DNA of 64,000 bases, taken from the NCBI RefSeq assembly GCF_000024085.1, contig NC_013166.1:1178001-1242000 (forward strand). The letters run 5' to 3'. A model generated the notes under the pieces. The model ran no database searches. It was given only the letters and a program-made list of their open reading frames with translations, and was not told the origin of the DNA. Made by a program: the position numbers and the translations under genes. Origin of the DNA: Kangiella koreensis DSM 16069. GTDB lineage: Bacteria; Pseudomonadota; Gammaproteobacteria; Enterobacterales; Kangiellaceae. This document shows, in pieces, positions 1 to 9,525 of the stretch (the first letter of the stretch is position 1; each line of letters starts with the position of its first letter).

Positions 1-854
1 CCTATACCACAGCGACCGCGCTATCAAATGGTTGGGTGTGGGACATTCCAATGCAAAGTCAACGCTCATTAGGCTATGTGCATTCTAGCGCTTTTATTAG
101 CAAAGAAGCGGCTGAGCGAGAGCTGAGGGCGTATCAAGGAGGAAGCTGTGATGAACTTCCCGCCCGGTTTGTGGATTTTAAAGTGGGTCGGCGTCATAAA
201 GCCTGGGAAGGTAACTGTATAGCGATAGGTTTATCAGGTGGCTTCATTGAGCCACTTGAATCGACCGGGCTTTATTTGAGTGACTTAGGCGCTGTGGCGC
301 TTGCAGAGTACTTTCCTTATAGGGATGAAGATATAGAGGCTTTGTCTTTCCGCTACAACCGGATACTCAGTAATCGTTTTTATGAGATTTTAGATTTTAT
401 TAATATGCATTACTGCTTAACGCGCAGAGCGGATACTGAGTTTTGGCGCACGGTACAGAAACCTGAGCATATTACTGATAGGCTTAAGACAAAGCTAGAG
501 TTCTGGGAAAGAAAAATACCGAGTATGTCAGATTTTGATGACCAGTTTTTCCTAAACCAGAATACTGGCTCGTTGGGTAATTTGGGTGCTAATTTTGACT
601 CTAGAGCTCCTGTTGATACTGCGGGGTTATGGAATCATGAAAGTTATCAATGCATTTTATATGGGATGCATTTTAAGTCAAAAATCCCAAGCATTGATAT
701 AAGTACAGCATCGCAACTTAATGTGCATCCCTATATATTAAATCGCCTGCAACAGGCAAAGAATAAACTTCCAAAGCATGCTGACTGGTTACAAAGAACC
801 CTTGGAATGAGGCAATACAGGTATTCTTCAAAGCCTGCTGGATGGGTGGTATAG
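1..854 (+). CDS. Flavin-dependent tryptophan halogenase family protein, C-terminal part (gene begins before the window)
   Basis: The reading frame is open from base 3, so the gene enters from the left. The visible part has the W-x-W-x-I-P motif (WVWDIP) of flavin-dependent halogenases and the EPLESTG motif, whose second Glu is catalytic in PrnA/RebH. The FAD-binding N-terminus lies outside the window. The family uses FADH2, O2 and halide to halogenate tryptophan or other indoles and phenols; the substrate here is unknown. The stop is 4 bases before the next halogenase, so the two are probably co-translated. Bases 1-284 and 348-506 are almost identical to the next gene, but the 63 bases between and the C-terminus differ. 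Family assignment is strong, substrate open. Confidence 0.9.
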   Translation, partial: YTTATALSNGWVWDIPMQSQRSLGYVHSSAFISKEAAERELRAYQGGSCDELPARFVDFKVGRRHKAWEGNCIAIGLSGGFIEPLESTGLYLSDLGAVALAEYFPYRDEDIEALSFRYNRILSNRFYEILDFINMHYCLTRRADTEFWRTVQKPEHITDRLKTKLEFWERKIPSMSDFDDQFFLNQNTGSLGNLGANFDSRAPVDTAGLWNHESYQCILYGMHFKSKIPSIDISTASQLNVHPYILNRLQQAKNKLPKHADWLQRTLGMRQYRYSSKPAGWVV

Positions 855-858
855 ACCT

Positions 859-2475
859 ATGATAAAAAAAGTATTGATTGTTGGTGGGGGCTCTTCAGGC
901 TGGATGACCGCAGCATATCTAGATGCTGCCATTAATAAGAAAGGTACTCAAAAAAAAATTAGTATTGAGTTAGTCGAATCTCCAGACATTCCCAGAATAT
1001 CTGTAGGCGAAGCTACCGTTCCCTCAATTAGACACCTACTAGCTACTATTGGCGTTACAGAAGTGGACTTTATGAAGTCCACTGACGCAACTTTTAAACA
1101 GGCAATTAAGTACGTGAACTGGGTTGATAATGATAACTCTTTTTACTATCACCCCTTTAATCGATTCAGTCCAAAGCCCTTAGATACATTAGCTCATCAC
1201 TGGATATTGAGCGATAAGAGTATCCCATTTGGCGATATTTGTTCTGCGCAGCCTCAAATATGTGAATTAGCTTTATCTCCTAAAACATTATCTGAGTCAG
1301 GGTGGGGTAGTCCTTTTTCTCATGCATATCATATGAATGCTCAGAAATTTGCAGATTACCTTCGTGATATATCAGTTTCTCGAGGAGTAAATCATGTTTT
1401 AGCCAATGTCACTGACGTTGAGATGAAGAGTGACAAGCAAATCAAAGCTGTGAATACAGATAATGCTGGGCGTTTGGAAGCTGATTTGTTTATTGACTGC
1501 ACCGGTTTTCGAGCAAAACTGATTGAGGAAAAACTGGGTGTAGGTTTTGAGGATTGCTCTCAATGGTTACTGTGCGATCGCGCGGTAGCGATGCATGTTC
1601 CTTATGATAAATATTATCCCGGGATGGTAAGGCCCTATACCACAGCGACCGCGCTATCAAATGGTTGGGTGTGGGACATTCCAATGCAAAGTCAACGCTC
1701 ATTAGGCTATGTGCATTCGAGCGCTTTTATTAGCAAAGAAGCGGCTGAGCGAGAGCTGAGGGCGTATCAAGGAGGAAGCTGTGATGAACTTCCCGCCCGG
1801 TTTGTGGATTTTAAAGTGGGTCGGCGTCATAAAGCCTGGGAAGGTAACTGTATAGCGATAGGTTTATCAGGTGGCTTCATTGAGCCACTTGAATCGACCG
1901 GGCTTTATTTGAGTGACACTGGCGTGGTAATGCTAGCTGAGCACTTTCCATTTGATGAGTCCACCATTGATGATATGTCCTTCCGCTACAACCGGATACT
2001 CAGTAATCGTTTTTATGAGATTTTAGATTTTATTAATATGCATTACTGCTTAACGCGCAGAGTGGATACTGAGTTTTGGCGCACGGTACAGAAACCTGAA
2101 CATATTACTGATAGGCTTAAGGCAAAGCTAGAGTTCTGGAAAATAAAGCCACCATCACCACTTGATTTCGAAGACCAAAGTTTTATGGGTTATGATAGCA
2201 AGCATCTTTTGCAAGGGGGGGATAATCGCTCACCTATTGATAACGCTGGTCTTTGGAGCCATTTAAGTTATCAAAATATATTGTTTGGCATGAAGTTCGA
2301 AGAGCAAATGCACCAAGCAAACAGTCATTCATCAATACCTTCAGTTATTCATCCCATGGTAAGACGAAGGCTGGAAGTTGCAAAAAGTATGCTTCCTACT
2401 CATGAACACTGGCTGAGACATTCTCTAGATATGCCTGAATATTCTGTATCGAGCTTTCCCGATGGTTGGGTATAA
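859..2475 (+). CDS. Flavin-dependent tryptophan halogenase family protein (complete)
   Basis: 538 residues, the usual length for the PrnA/RebH/BrvH family. GGGSSG near residues 9-14 is the FAD dinucleotide-binding loop. Lys80, in the context DATFK, matches the catalytic lysine that carries the haloamine or positions hypohalous acid. WVWDIP lies near residue 270. E345-S346, in EPLESTG, match the Glu/Ser pair of RebH. All key residues are present, so it should be active. It needs a flavin reductase, which is not visible here. Such genes often come in tandem next to TonB receptors in marine gammaproteobacteria; the upstream context is cut off. The middle of the gene is shared with the preceding paralogue. 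Confidence 0.93.
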   Translation: MIKKVLIVGGGSSGWMTAAYLDAAINKKGTQKKISIELVESPDIPRISVGEATVPSIRHLLATIGVTEVDFMKSTDATFKQAIKYVNWVDNDNSFYYHPFNRFSPKPLDTLAHHWILSDKSIPFGDICSAQPQICELALSPKTLSESGWGSPFSHAYHMNAQKFADYLRDISVSRGVNHVLANVTDVEMKSDKQIKAVNTDNAGRLEADLFIDCTGFRAKLIEEKLGVGFEDCSQWLLCDRAVAMHVPYDKYYPGMVRPYTTATALSNGWVWDIPMQSQRSLGYVHSSAFISKEAAERELRAYQGGSCDELPARFVDFKVGRRHKAWEGNCIAIGLSGGFIEPLESTGLYLSDTGVVMLAEHFPFDESTIDDMSFRYNRILSNRFYEILDFINMHYCLTRRVDTEFWRTVQKPEHITDRLKAKLEFWKIKPPSPLDFEDQSFMGYDSKHLLQGGDNRSPIDNAGLWSHLSYQNILFGMKFEEQMHQANSHSSIPSVIHPMVRRRLEVAKSMLPTHEHWLRHSLDMPEYSVSSFPDGWV

Positions 2476-2499
2476 ACTTAAAGTTTCTTAAATTTATAC

Positions 2500-3768
2500 C
2501 TAACTGAGTTTTAAGATATCCTGCCAGCGTGAGGTGTAGTGGGGGGAGCAGGAATTGGCGCGCATAGCCCAGTTTTTGGCAAAACCCAAACTTCCAAATT
2601 TCACGGTGTCCTGGCCGTAGCGTCGATTGATTTTGTCGAGACTTTCCATCAGCTCTGGCCGTTGCGGCACGCCTTCAAAAATATCAGGCTGATAACCATG
2701 ACTATCGACTATTCCATTGAGCATGATTCCTGCCTTTTTATAAGATTCACCTGCTTTCACAATATGTCTTAATCCTTGCTCAACGGCTTGCAGAAAAATA
2801 CTGGTATCATCTGTTGGTTCAGGCAGTTGAAGAGTGACACTTGGCCGATTGTGGTAAACCAGCTCCTTGCGTTGCCCGTAAAGAAATACGGTAATTGATG
2901 AAGCGAGAGAGGATTGATTGCGCAGTTTTTCGCAGCAACGACTGGTGTGGTGTGCAACAGCTTCTTTTAAATCAGAATAGATACTAAGAGGTTTGCCAAA
3001 AGAGCGTGAATTTAGAATCGATTTCTTAGGCTCAGGCAATTCAGAAAACTTCAGACAAGGCTGACCACGCAGTTCTAAAATGGTGCGTTCCATATTGACG
3101 GAAAACATCCGTTGCAAGGTTTTGTAATCAGCGTTATGCAGATCCCAGGCGGTGTGAATATCCTGCAGGATCAGTTTCTTGGAAAGCTGGCGCCCAATCC
3201 CCCATATTTTAGCTACAGCAATTTGCTTTAACGCCCATTTTCGAGTCGCCGGGTTGCTCAGATCGACTACACCATGAGTTGTTGTTTTATGCTTTTTAGC
3301 AAAATGATTGGCGACTTTTGCGAGTGTCTTTGTTGGGCCTAACCCTATACAAACGGGCAGAGACAAACAACGCCAAAGTTCTGAGCGAATAGCTTGAGCG
3401 CGTTGAGTTAGATCATTCTGAAACCCTTCAAATCGCATAAAAGACTCATCCACCGAATAAGGTGCAACCTGATCGCAGTGTTGCTCCAGTATCCAATTAA
3501 AGCGTTTGGAGATATCACCATACAAACCATAGTTCGATGAAAAGCAGGTGACTTTATGTTTCTGAATAATTGGGCGAGCTTCGTGATAGGGTGCTGCCAT
3601 GGGGATGCCAAGCGCTTTGGCTTCATCGGACAGCGCAATGATGCAGCCATCATTGTTGCTTAGCACAATCACCGGCTTGCCGTATAAATCCGGACGAAAC
3701 ATGCGCTCGCAGGACACATAAAAACTGTTCACATCGCATAACGCATAGGTAGCTTGCGGTTTGTTCAT
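2500..3768 (-). CDS. umuC: DNA polymerase V catalytic subunit UmuC
   Basis: A 422-residue Y-family translesion polymerase, the normal UmuC length. The N-terminus, from ALCDVNSFYVSCERMF, holds the first metal-binding Asp and the YVSCER steric-gate region. The palm motif with SVDES (PYSVDESF, about residue 105) carries the catalytic Asp-Glu. A helix-hairpin-helix thumb (IWGIGRQLSKKL) and little-finger domain follow. It acts with UmuD' and RecA at stalled forks and is mutagenic. Its start overlaps the umuD stop by one base (TAATG), showing translational coupling. It converges on the halogenase gene, with only 24 bases between the stops. Confidence 0.96.
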   Translation of the reverse strand: MNKPQATYALCDVNSFYVSCERMFRPDLYGKPVIVLSNNDGCIIALSDEAKALGIPMAAPYHEARPIIQKHKVTCFSSNYGLYGDISKRFNWILEQHCDQVAPYSVDESFMRFEGFQNDLTQRAQAIRSELWRCLSLPVCIGLGPTKTLAKVANHFAKKHKTTTHGVVDLSNPATRKWALKQIAVAKIWGIGRQLSKKLILQDIHTAWDLHNADYKTLQRMFSVNMERTILELRGQPCLKFSELPEPKKSILNSRSFGKPLSIYSDLKEAVAHHTSRCCEKLRNQSSLASSITVFLYGQRKELVYHNRPSVTLQLPEPTDDTSIFLQAVEQGLRHIVKAGESYKKAGIMLNGIVDSHGYQPDIFEGVPQRPELMESLDKINRRYGQDTVKFGSLGFAKNWAMRANSCSPHYTSRWQDILKLS

Positions 3769-4190
3769 TAACGCAAGCTCCGTGCTAAACCAGTGACTAC
3801 GCCCCAGATCACCAGCTCGCTTTCACCAGTGATTAGAATATCCTGATAAGCCGGGTTTTCAGCTTGTAGCCGTAAGGCACCGCTAGTACACAAGCGCTTA
3901 ACGGTGAACTCATTATCGAGCATGGCTACAACCACATCTTTGTCCTTGGCGGTCAAAGAGCGATCAACCACTAGAATATCATTCTGAAAAATTCCAGCCC
4001 CGATCATTGAGTCGCCTTCAACCTTGGCGAAAAAAGTCGTCGCTGGGTTTTGAATCAGTAGCTGATCAAGGCTGAGCGTATCTTCCATGTGCTCGTCAAC
4101 GACACCCGGAAAGCCAGCAGAAATCTTGCCCGAATATAAAGGGATATCAGAGTATTGACCGCTTGGTTTAAGGATGGAAACTTTGCTCAT
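3768..4190 (-). CDS. umuD: DNA polymerase V accessory protein UmuD (LexA-like S24 self-cleaving peptidase)
   Basis: From the ATG at 4190 the product is 140 residues, matching E. coli UmuD; an upstream in-frame start would add 18 atypical residues. The self-cleavage site is A25-G26 (ISAGFPG). Ser61, in GDSM, and Lys98, in FTVKR, form the Ser/Lys dyad. RecA-stimulated cleavage yields UmuD', which activates UmuC. SOS control is expected, but no canonical CTG-N10-CAG LexA box was found by eye in the 130 bases upstream. The operon is umuD-umuC with a one-base overlap. Confidence 0.95.
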   Translation of the reverse strand: MSKVSILKPSGQYSDIPLYSGKISAGFPGVVDEHMEDTLSLDQLLIQNPATTFFAKVEGDSMIGAGIFQNDILVVDRSLTAKDKDVVVAMLDNEFTVKRLCTSGALRLQAENPAYQDILITGESELVIWGVVTGLARSLR

Positions 4191-4329
4191 AATGACTCGT
4201 AGTGTTGATAGTGATTGTGCTGAAAAATACTGCTGGTAACCCAATTAGATTAGCACACCAGGCCGACCTGAGTCAGCAGTAAATGGCCGTACAAAATCCA
4301 TACAAAAGATTACTTTAGTTATCATGGGC

Positions 4330-4343
4330 TTGATTCAGATCAA
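4330..4343 (+). promoter_or_regulatory. FNR/Anr-type operator upstream of the oxygen-binding diiron protein
   Basis: The palindrome TTGATTCAGATCAA is an exact match to the FNR/Anr consensus TTGAT-N4-ATCAA. A TATATT box lies at 4365-4370, which puts the start of transcription near 4377 and the site centre near -41, the class II activator position. This suggests oxygen-limited activation of the gene starting at 4411. The spacing is measured from the sequence; the regulation is inferred. Confidence 0.8.
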
Positions 4344-4410
4344 GTTTAAAAATCTGCGCTCGATTATATTAAACCCACTTAAAGTATCGGGCAGAAGCAA
4401 GGTTGTTATC

Positions 4411-5223
4411 ATGTTCAAGAGTAAGGCGATAGAGTTATACAATGACGGGCATCATAAGTGTTATGCCTTCAATAATCTGGTCACTGGTGAAGCGGTCCAG
4501 GCTAACCAGTTTTTAATTATCGATGGCGACAAAACAGCCTTGCTCGATCCCGGTGGCGACCTGACTTATGCCAAGTTAAAGCTGGAAATTGAAAAACTAT
4601 CGCCAACTCATCAATTAAACTACATCATCGCGTCACATCAAGACCCGGACATTATCGCTTCAATTGGTCGCTGGATGATGCAAACGCCTGCAAAAGTCAT
4701 CTGTTCAAAGCTGTGGGAGCGCTTTTTGCCACACTTTGCGTCGTCATTTTATAACCAGGTGAACGAAACAGAATTATCCAAGCGAATTATTGGCCTCGAC
4801 GACGAGGGTGGAGCGATACGTTTAGGCGATAACCATCTATACGCAGTACCTGCACACTTTCTGCACTCTGTTGGTAACTTTCAGGTGTATGACCCTGTCA
4901 GCAAGATTTTATTTACGGGTGATATGGGCGCTTCTATTGTTGATGATGATGACTTTAGCGGCGTCAAAGATTTTGCGGAACACATCAAGTATATGAAAGG
5001 ATTTCACCAACGCTATATGGTCGCCAATAAGGCCTGTCGTCTTTGGGCCAATATGGTTGCAGATCTGGATGTCGAAATGATCGTACCGCAGCATGGTGCA
5101 CCCTTCAAAGGTGTTTTAAGTGTGCGACAGTTTCTCGACTGGATATCGAAACTGGAGTGTGGACTGGACTTATTTACTCAGAGAGATTACAGCGTCCGCA
5201 TGAATAAGAGGGAAGTGGCTTAG
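4411..5223 (+). CDS. ODP-type metallo-beta-lactamase-fold diiron protein (oxygen-binding/FprA-like)
   Basis: 270 residues from the ATG at 4411. A longer in-frame start at 4324 would place the FNR site inside the coding region, so the shorter start is preferred. The fold is metallo-beta-lactamase-like, with the motif SHQDPD characteristic of ODP/FprA-type diiron proteins, later metal ligands in PAHFLHS and GDMGAS, and a last His in PQHGAPF. No flavodoxin domain follows, unlike full FprA/NorV flavoproteins, so it may sense or reduce O2 or NO with a separate redox partner. It is monocistronic, with an FNR site before it and a strong terminator after it. The exact reaction is unknown. Confidence 0.8.
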   Translation: MFKSKAIELYNDGHHKCYAFNNLVTGEAVQANQFLIIDGDKTALLDPGGDLTYAKLKLEIEKLSPTHQLNYIIASHQDPDIIASIGRWMMQTPAKVICSKLWERFLPHFASSFYNQVNETELSKRIIGLDDEGGAIRLGDNHLYAVPAHFLHSVGNFQVYDPVSKILFTGDMGASIVDDDDFSGVKDFAEHIKYMKGFHQRYMVANKACRLWANMVADLDVEMIVPQHGAPFKGVLSVRQFLDWISKLECGLDLFTQRDYSVRMNKREVA

Positions 5224-5257
5224 CTACTGACTAAGGTTTGTAAGTTTGAGAGTGATT

Positions 5258-5279
5258 GGCGCCTGCGGGCGCCTTTTTT
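5258..5279 (+). terminator. Rho-independent terminator of the diiron protein gene
   Basis: GGCGCC, a TGCG loop and GGCGCC are followed by six T residues. It lies 35 bases after the stop codon. Confidence 0.88.
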
Positions 5280-5338
5280 GTTGCTAGAAAAAACTATTTA
5301 TCTACAATGAATAAATCTTAACTAAACATAATAATCCT

Positions 5339-6346
5339 ATGATTGATTTACGAAGTGATACGGTAACTGTGCCATCCGAGGATATGCGTCGCGCCATGTC
5401 GACGGCTGCGGTGGGTGATGATGTGTTTCATGATGATCCGACGGTCAATCGCTTGGAAGCTATGATGGCCGAGATGGCGGGTAAAGAGGCTGCACTGTTT
5501 GTTCCTTCGGGAACCATGTCGAATCTGGTTGCACTGCTTGCGCATTGCCAGCGTGGCGAGGAGTATATCGTTGGACAGGGTTATCATACCTATCTGTACG
5601 AAGCGGGTGGCGCGCCCGTTTTGGGCAGTATCATTCCCCAGCCGATTGCGGTTGAGCCGAATGGTACTTTGGATTTTTCTAAGATCGAGGCGGTGATTAA
5701 AAAAGATGATTACCACTTTGCGCGTAGCAAGCTACTGTGCCTGGAAAACACCCATAATGGCAAAGTAATCAGTCTTGAATATATGAAGTCGGCTTATGAG
5801 TTTGCTCAGTCTAAGAATTTATCGGTGCACCTTGATGGTGCGCGTGCATTTAATGCAATCACAGAGTTGGGTTGTGAGCTTAAAGATCTGGCTCAATATG
5901 CAGATTCTATTTCCATCTGTTTGTCTAAAGGGCTGGGGGCACCGGTTGGCTCAGTTCTATGTGGCAGTGAGGAGCTGATTAAATGGGCGCGTCGTTGGCG
6001 CAAGATGGTAGGCGGCGGTATGCGTCAGGCCGGTATCTTAGCGGCAGCTGGTATCTATGCCTTAGAGAACAATGTTAAGCGTTTAGCGGAAGACCATCGT
6101 CATGCCAGGCAGCTTGCGCAACGATTACAGGATATTGAAGAGTTATCGATTAATCAGGACTTGGTACAAACCAATATGTTGTTTGTAAAAACGACAATGG
6201 CAACTGCTGAGGCCCTAGCCAACTATCTCAAAGATAAGGGTATCACTGTTATTCCAGCAGAAACCATGCGTTGGGTGATGCATTTAAATATTAGTGATGC
6301 GGATGTGGATTATATTGAAGAGCAGGTGAAGGCATTTTTTGCTTAA
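5339..6346 (+). CDS. ltaE: Low-specificity L-threonine aldolase
   Basis: A 335-residue fold-type I PLP enzyme. It begins MIDLRSDTVT, the family hallmark; HLDGAR near residue 165 carries the Asp that binds the PLP pyridine nitrogen, and Lys197, in SICLSKGLGAP, forms the Schiff base. It cleaves L-threonine or allo-threonine to glycine and acetaldehyde and acts on related beta-hydroxy amino acids, in the cytoplasm. It stands alone between a terminator and the convergent fabR-like gene, 38 bases away. Confidence 0.95.
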   Translation: MIDLRSDTVTVPSEDMRRAMSTAAVGDDVFHDDPTVNRLEAMMAEMAGKEAALFVPSGTMSNLVALLAHCQRGEEYIVGQGYHTYLYEAGGAPVLGSIIPQPIAVEPNGTLDFSKIEAVIKKDDYHFARSKLLCLENTHNGKVISLEYMKSAYEFAQSKNLSVHLDGARAFNAITELGCELKDLAQYADSISICLSKGLGAPVGSVLCGSEELIKWARRWRKMVGGGMRQAGILAAAGIYALENNVKRLAEDHRHARQLAQRLQDIEELSINQDLVQTNMLFVKTTMATAEALANYLKDKGITVIPAETMRWVMHLNISDADVDYIEEQVKAFFA

Positions 6347-6384
6347 TCGTTATTCCAGAACGAAAAGCCTGACGATAAAAACTC

Positions 6385-6993
6385 TCAGGCTTGTTCTTTT
6401 ACACCAGCCGCACCAAAAGTGATAAAGCGTAATTGCAGAATAGTTCTTTCTTTGAGCTTTTCACGCTCTATGGGATTCAGATCCAAGGCTTCAGCACCTG
6501 CGTTAAACACCAGTGTGACCAAACCTTCTGCTAAAGTATAAGCAAATTCTTGCGTATATTCGGACTCGGTCATTAAATATTCGGTGAGCTCATCTTTGAA
6601 ATGGTTCACTTCACGAGCTACAGCTTCACGAAATTTTAGTGAGGTGCCGCTACGCTCCCGCAATAACAGGCGGAAAATATTAGGGTTTCGTTCAACGAAC
6701 TCCATGAAAGTTTCCACCGAGGTATTGATAACGCTACCATTCTTCTCGATTCGTTGACGTGCCTTGCGCATAAGCTCGCGTAGGGTTAGGCCGGACTCAT
6801 CAACTAAAGTCAGACCCAGTTCGTCCATGTCATTGAAATGTCGGTAAAAAGAAGTGGGGGCTATGCCGGCTTCACGAGCCACTTCGCGCAGGCTCAGACT
6901 GGCAAAGCTGTGTTCTGCCGACAAATGCATCAATGCCGCGTCAATTATGGCCTGACGGGTTTTTTCTTTCTGTAACGCACGCGCTCCGGCCAT
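6385..6993 (-). CDS. fabR: FabR/DesT-type TetR-family repressor of unsaturated fatty acid synthesis
   Basis: 202 residues from the ATG at 6993 ([13 protein letters not shown]), which has a GGAG-like site upstream; longer in-frame starts add sequence not seen in FabR. The N-terminal helix-turn-helix ([20 protein letters not shown]) and the following [13 protein letters not shown] and [12 protein letters not shown] segments closely match E. coli FabR. FabR and its Pseudomonas relative DesT sense the saturation of the acyl-CoA/ACP pool and repress desaturation or unsaturated fatty acid synthesis genes. It is divergent from a desaturase, and two matching palindromes lie between the two genes. FabR versus DesT is a naming choice; the function is the same type. 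Confidence 0.9.
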   Translation of the reverse strand: MAGARALQKEKTRQAIIDAALMHLSAEHSFASLSLREVAREAGIAPTSFYRHFNDMDELGLTLVDESGLTLRELMRKARQRIEKNGSVINTSVETFMEFVERNPNIFRLLLRERSGTSLKFREAVAREVNHFKDELTEYLMTESEYTQEFAYTLAEGLVTLVFNAGAEALDLNPIEREKLKERTILQLRFITFGAAGVKEQA

Positions 6994-7039
6994 GCTGTTC
7001 TCCTCAGTAATTATCCCTAGTATAGAAAACAATGGCTTA

Positions 7040-7057
7040 AGAGTACAGGTGTACGCT
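7040..7057. promoter_or_regulatory. Probable FabR/DesT operator (fabR side)
   Basis: AGAGTACA-GG-TGTACGCT is an 18-base imperfect palindrome with one mismatch. It shares its half-site with the perfect operator 62 bases to the right, and lies 47 bases upstream of the fabR start, suggesting autoregulation. Confidence 0.75.
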
Positions 7058-7100
7058 GGATTGCAATTGTCATATTCCGTGGTTATACTAGCCCAAGACT

Positions 7101-7120
7101 TAGCGTACAAGTGTACGCTA
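7101..7120. promoter_or_regulatory. Probable FabR/DesT operator (desaturase side)
   Basis: TAGCGTACA-AG-TGTACGCTA is a perfect 9-2-9 inverted repeat ending 21 bases before the desaturase start. The AGCGTACA half-site is the one recalled for E. coli FabR sites. Binding here would block the desaturase. Confidence 0.85.
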
Positions 7121-7141
7121 ATTTATAGTTAGAGGCACTAC

Positions 7142-8278
7142 ATGACAGATTCTACCCAAACACATTCAAGACCCATCTGGACCAACATCATCTTTTTTGG
7201 ATTAAGTTTCCTTGCTGCCATTACCTTAGTTCCTTGGTATGGCATTCAATACGGCTTCCATTTCTCAAGCTGGGCTTGGGGAGTAGGGCTATGGTTATTC
7301 TCAAGCACTGCCATTTCAATGGGCTACCACCGTTTGTGGTCGCACCGTGCTTATGAAGCCAACCCTGTTTTACGCGTTATTCTTGCAATCGGCGGTTGCT
7401 TATCATTGCAGAACAGCGCCTTGCATTGGTCTTCTGATCACCGCATACACCATAAGCATGTTGACCATGAGGAAAAAGATCCTTATTCGGCCAGCTTAGG
7501 TTTTTGGCACTCACATATTGGTTGGCTGTTAGTACGCCGCGATAATGGTCGTTACGACGAGCAGTATGACCGTTGCAAAGACTTGCAGCGCGACCCGATT
7601 GTGATGTTCCAGCACAAGCACTATTGGAAATTAAGCGTTGGTTTGAATGTTCTGGTTCCGGTTGTTTTAGGTTTGGCTTATGGCATCTTCTGGGAAATGA
7701 TTTTGGTTGCCGGCGTTCTGCGTCTGGTTTGGTCACACCATTTAACTTTCTTCATTAATTCGCTAGCCCATATGTGGGGCACGCGTCCTTATACCGAAGA
7801 AAACTCAGCGCGTGACAACCTGGTATTAGCGGTCTTGACGGGCGGCGAAGGCTATCATAACTATCACCATAAATTTCAATATGACTATCGTAATGGCGTT
7901 CGCTGGTGGCACTTTGATCCTTCAAAATGGTGGATTAAGTCATTAAGCTGGGTTGGTATTACCTCTAATTTGAAAAAAGTACCGGTCGAGAAGATCGAAA
8001 AAGCCAAGGCCGAGACTTTATTATTAAAGGCAAAAAGCAAAGTTGCTCATTTGCCTAACGCAGAAGAAGTGATGCAAATGCTGCATGATGAGTATGAAAA
8101 GCTTGTTCAGCACTTAGCCGAAGTTTATGAAGCTCAAAAGCGGTGGGTGGAAGCAAAGAAAAACAAGTTAATCGAAAGTTATGAACATTCAGCCTTGATG
8201 GATAATTACCATCAACTTCGCAAGCGTTTTGAAGAGCAGAGAGCATCCTGGATGACTTTAGCAAAGCAATACGCTTAA
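7142..8278 (+). CDS. Membrane fatty acid (acyl-CoA) delta-9 desaturase
   Basis: A 378-residue integral membrane diiron desaturase. The three histidine boxes are present: HRLWSH near residue 63, HRIHHKH near residue 100 and HNYHH near residue 239. Hydrophobic segments occur near residues 13-50, 76-95 and 160-200. The reaction is O2-dependent introduction of a cis double bond into saturated acyl chains. A charged, Lys/Glu-rich C-terminal tail of about 100 residues (280-378) extends beyond the usual bacterial core and looks helical. The FabR-type gene is divergent, with operators in the shared promoter, matching the Pseudomonas DesT-desaturase arrangement. Confidence 0.93.
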   Translation: MTDSTQTHSRPIWTNIIFFGLSFLAAITLVPWYGIQYGFHFSSWAWGVGLWLFSSTAISMGYHRLWSHRAYEANPVLRVILAIGGCLSLQNSALHWSSDHRIHHKHVDHEEKDPYSASLGFWHSHIGWLLVRRDNGRYDEQYDRCKDLQRDPIVMFQHKHYWKLSVGLNVLVPVVLGLAYGIFWEMILVAGVLRLVWSHHLTFFINSLAHMWGTRPYTEENSARDNLVLAVLTGGEGYHNYHHKFQYDYRNGVRWWHFDPSKWWIKSLSWVGITSNLKKVPVEKIEKAKAETLLLKAKSKVAHLPNAEEVMQMLHDEYEKLVQHLAEVYEAQKRWVEAKKNKLIESYEHSALMDNYHQLRKRFEEQRASWMTLAKQYA

Positions 8279-8301
8279 CAGGCTTAAAGAGTTACAGCTA
8301 T

Positions 8302-8336
8302 AAAAAAAGGCCGTTCGATTGAACGGCCTTTTTTTG
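8302..8336. terminator. Bidirectional terminator between the desaturase gene and trxB
   Basis: GGCCGTTC, loop GATT and GAACGGCC are flanked by A7 and T7, so it can stop transcription from both convergent genes. Confidence 0.9.
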
Positions 8337-8367
8337 TTTATCATAGAAAGCACACTACATGGCAGAG

Positions 8368-9327
<960 letters not shown>

Positions 9328-9525
9328 CTAAATTCTTGTCTATTAATAATTTTTAAGGGCAAATTGTAGGGATTTAAAGGCTAAAAATAAACCTTTATTC
9401 GATAATCTTCATCTATGGTTTTCATAGAAATTGCAGTTGATGAGTATCTGCAGATGCAGATTTGCATTGATATTAAGGCGAATTAGCATTAATCTGCTTA
9501 GTAGGCTAACGCATGGGAGATTCTT

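Noticed and set aside
1490..1702. 70-codon open frame opposite the halogenase
   Set aside because: Antisense to a conserved coding region; low-complexity product without a start site.
1..2142. Halogenase duplication as an assembly error
   Set aside because: The copies differ in a clear 63-base patch and in their whole C-termini, so they are two real genes.
4191..4320. SOS (LexA) box expected before umuD
   Set aside because: No CTG-N10-CAG palindrome was found on either strand; a divergent LexA motif cannot be judged by eye.
5348..5716. 122-codon open frame opposite threonine aldolase
   Set aside because: It is the antisense shadow of a well-conserved gene and has no ribosome site or family.
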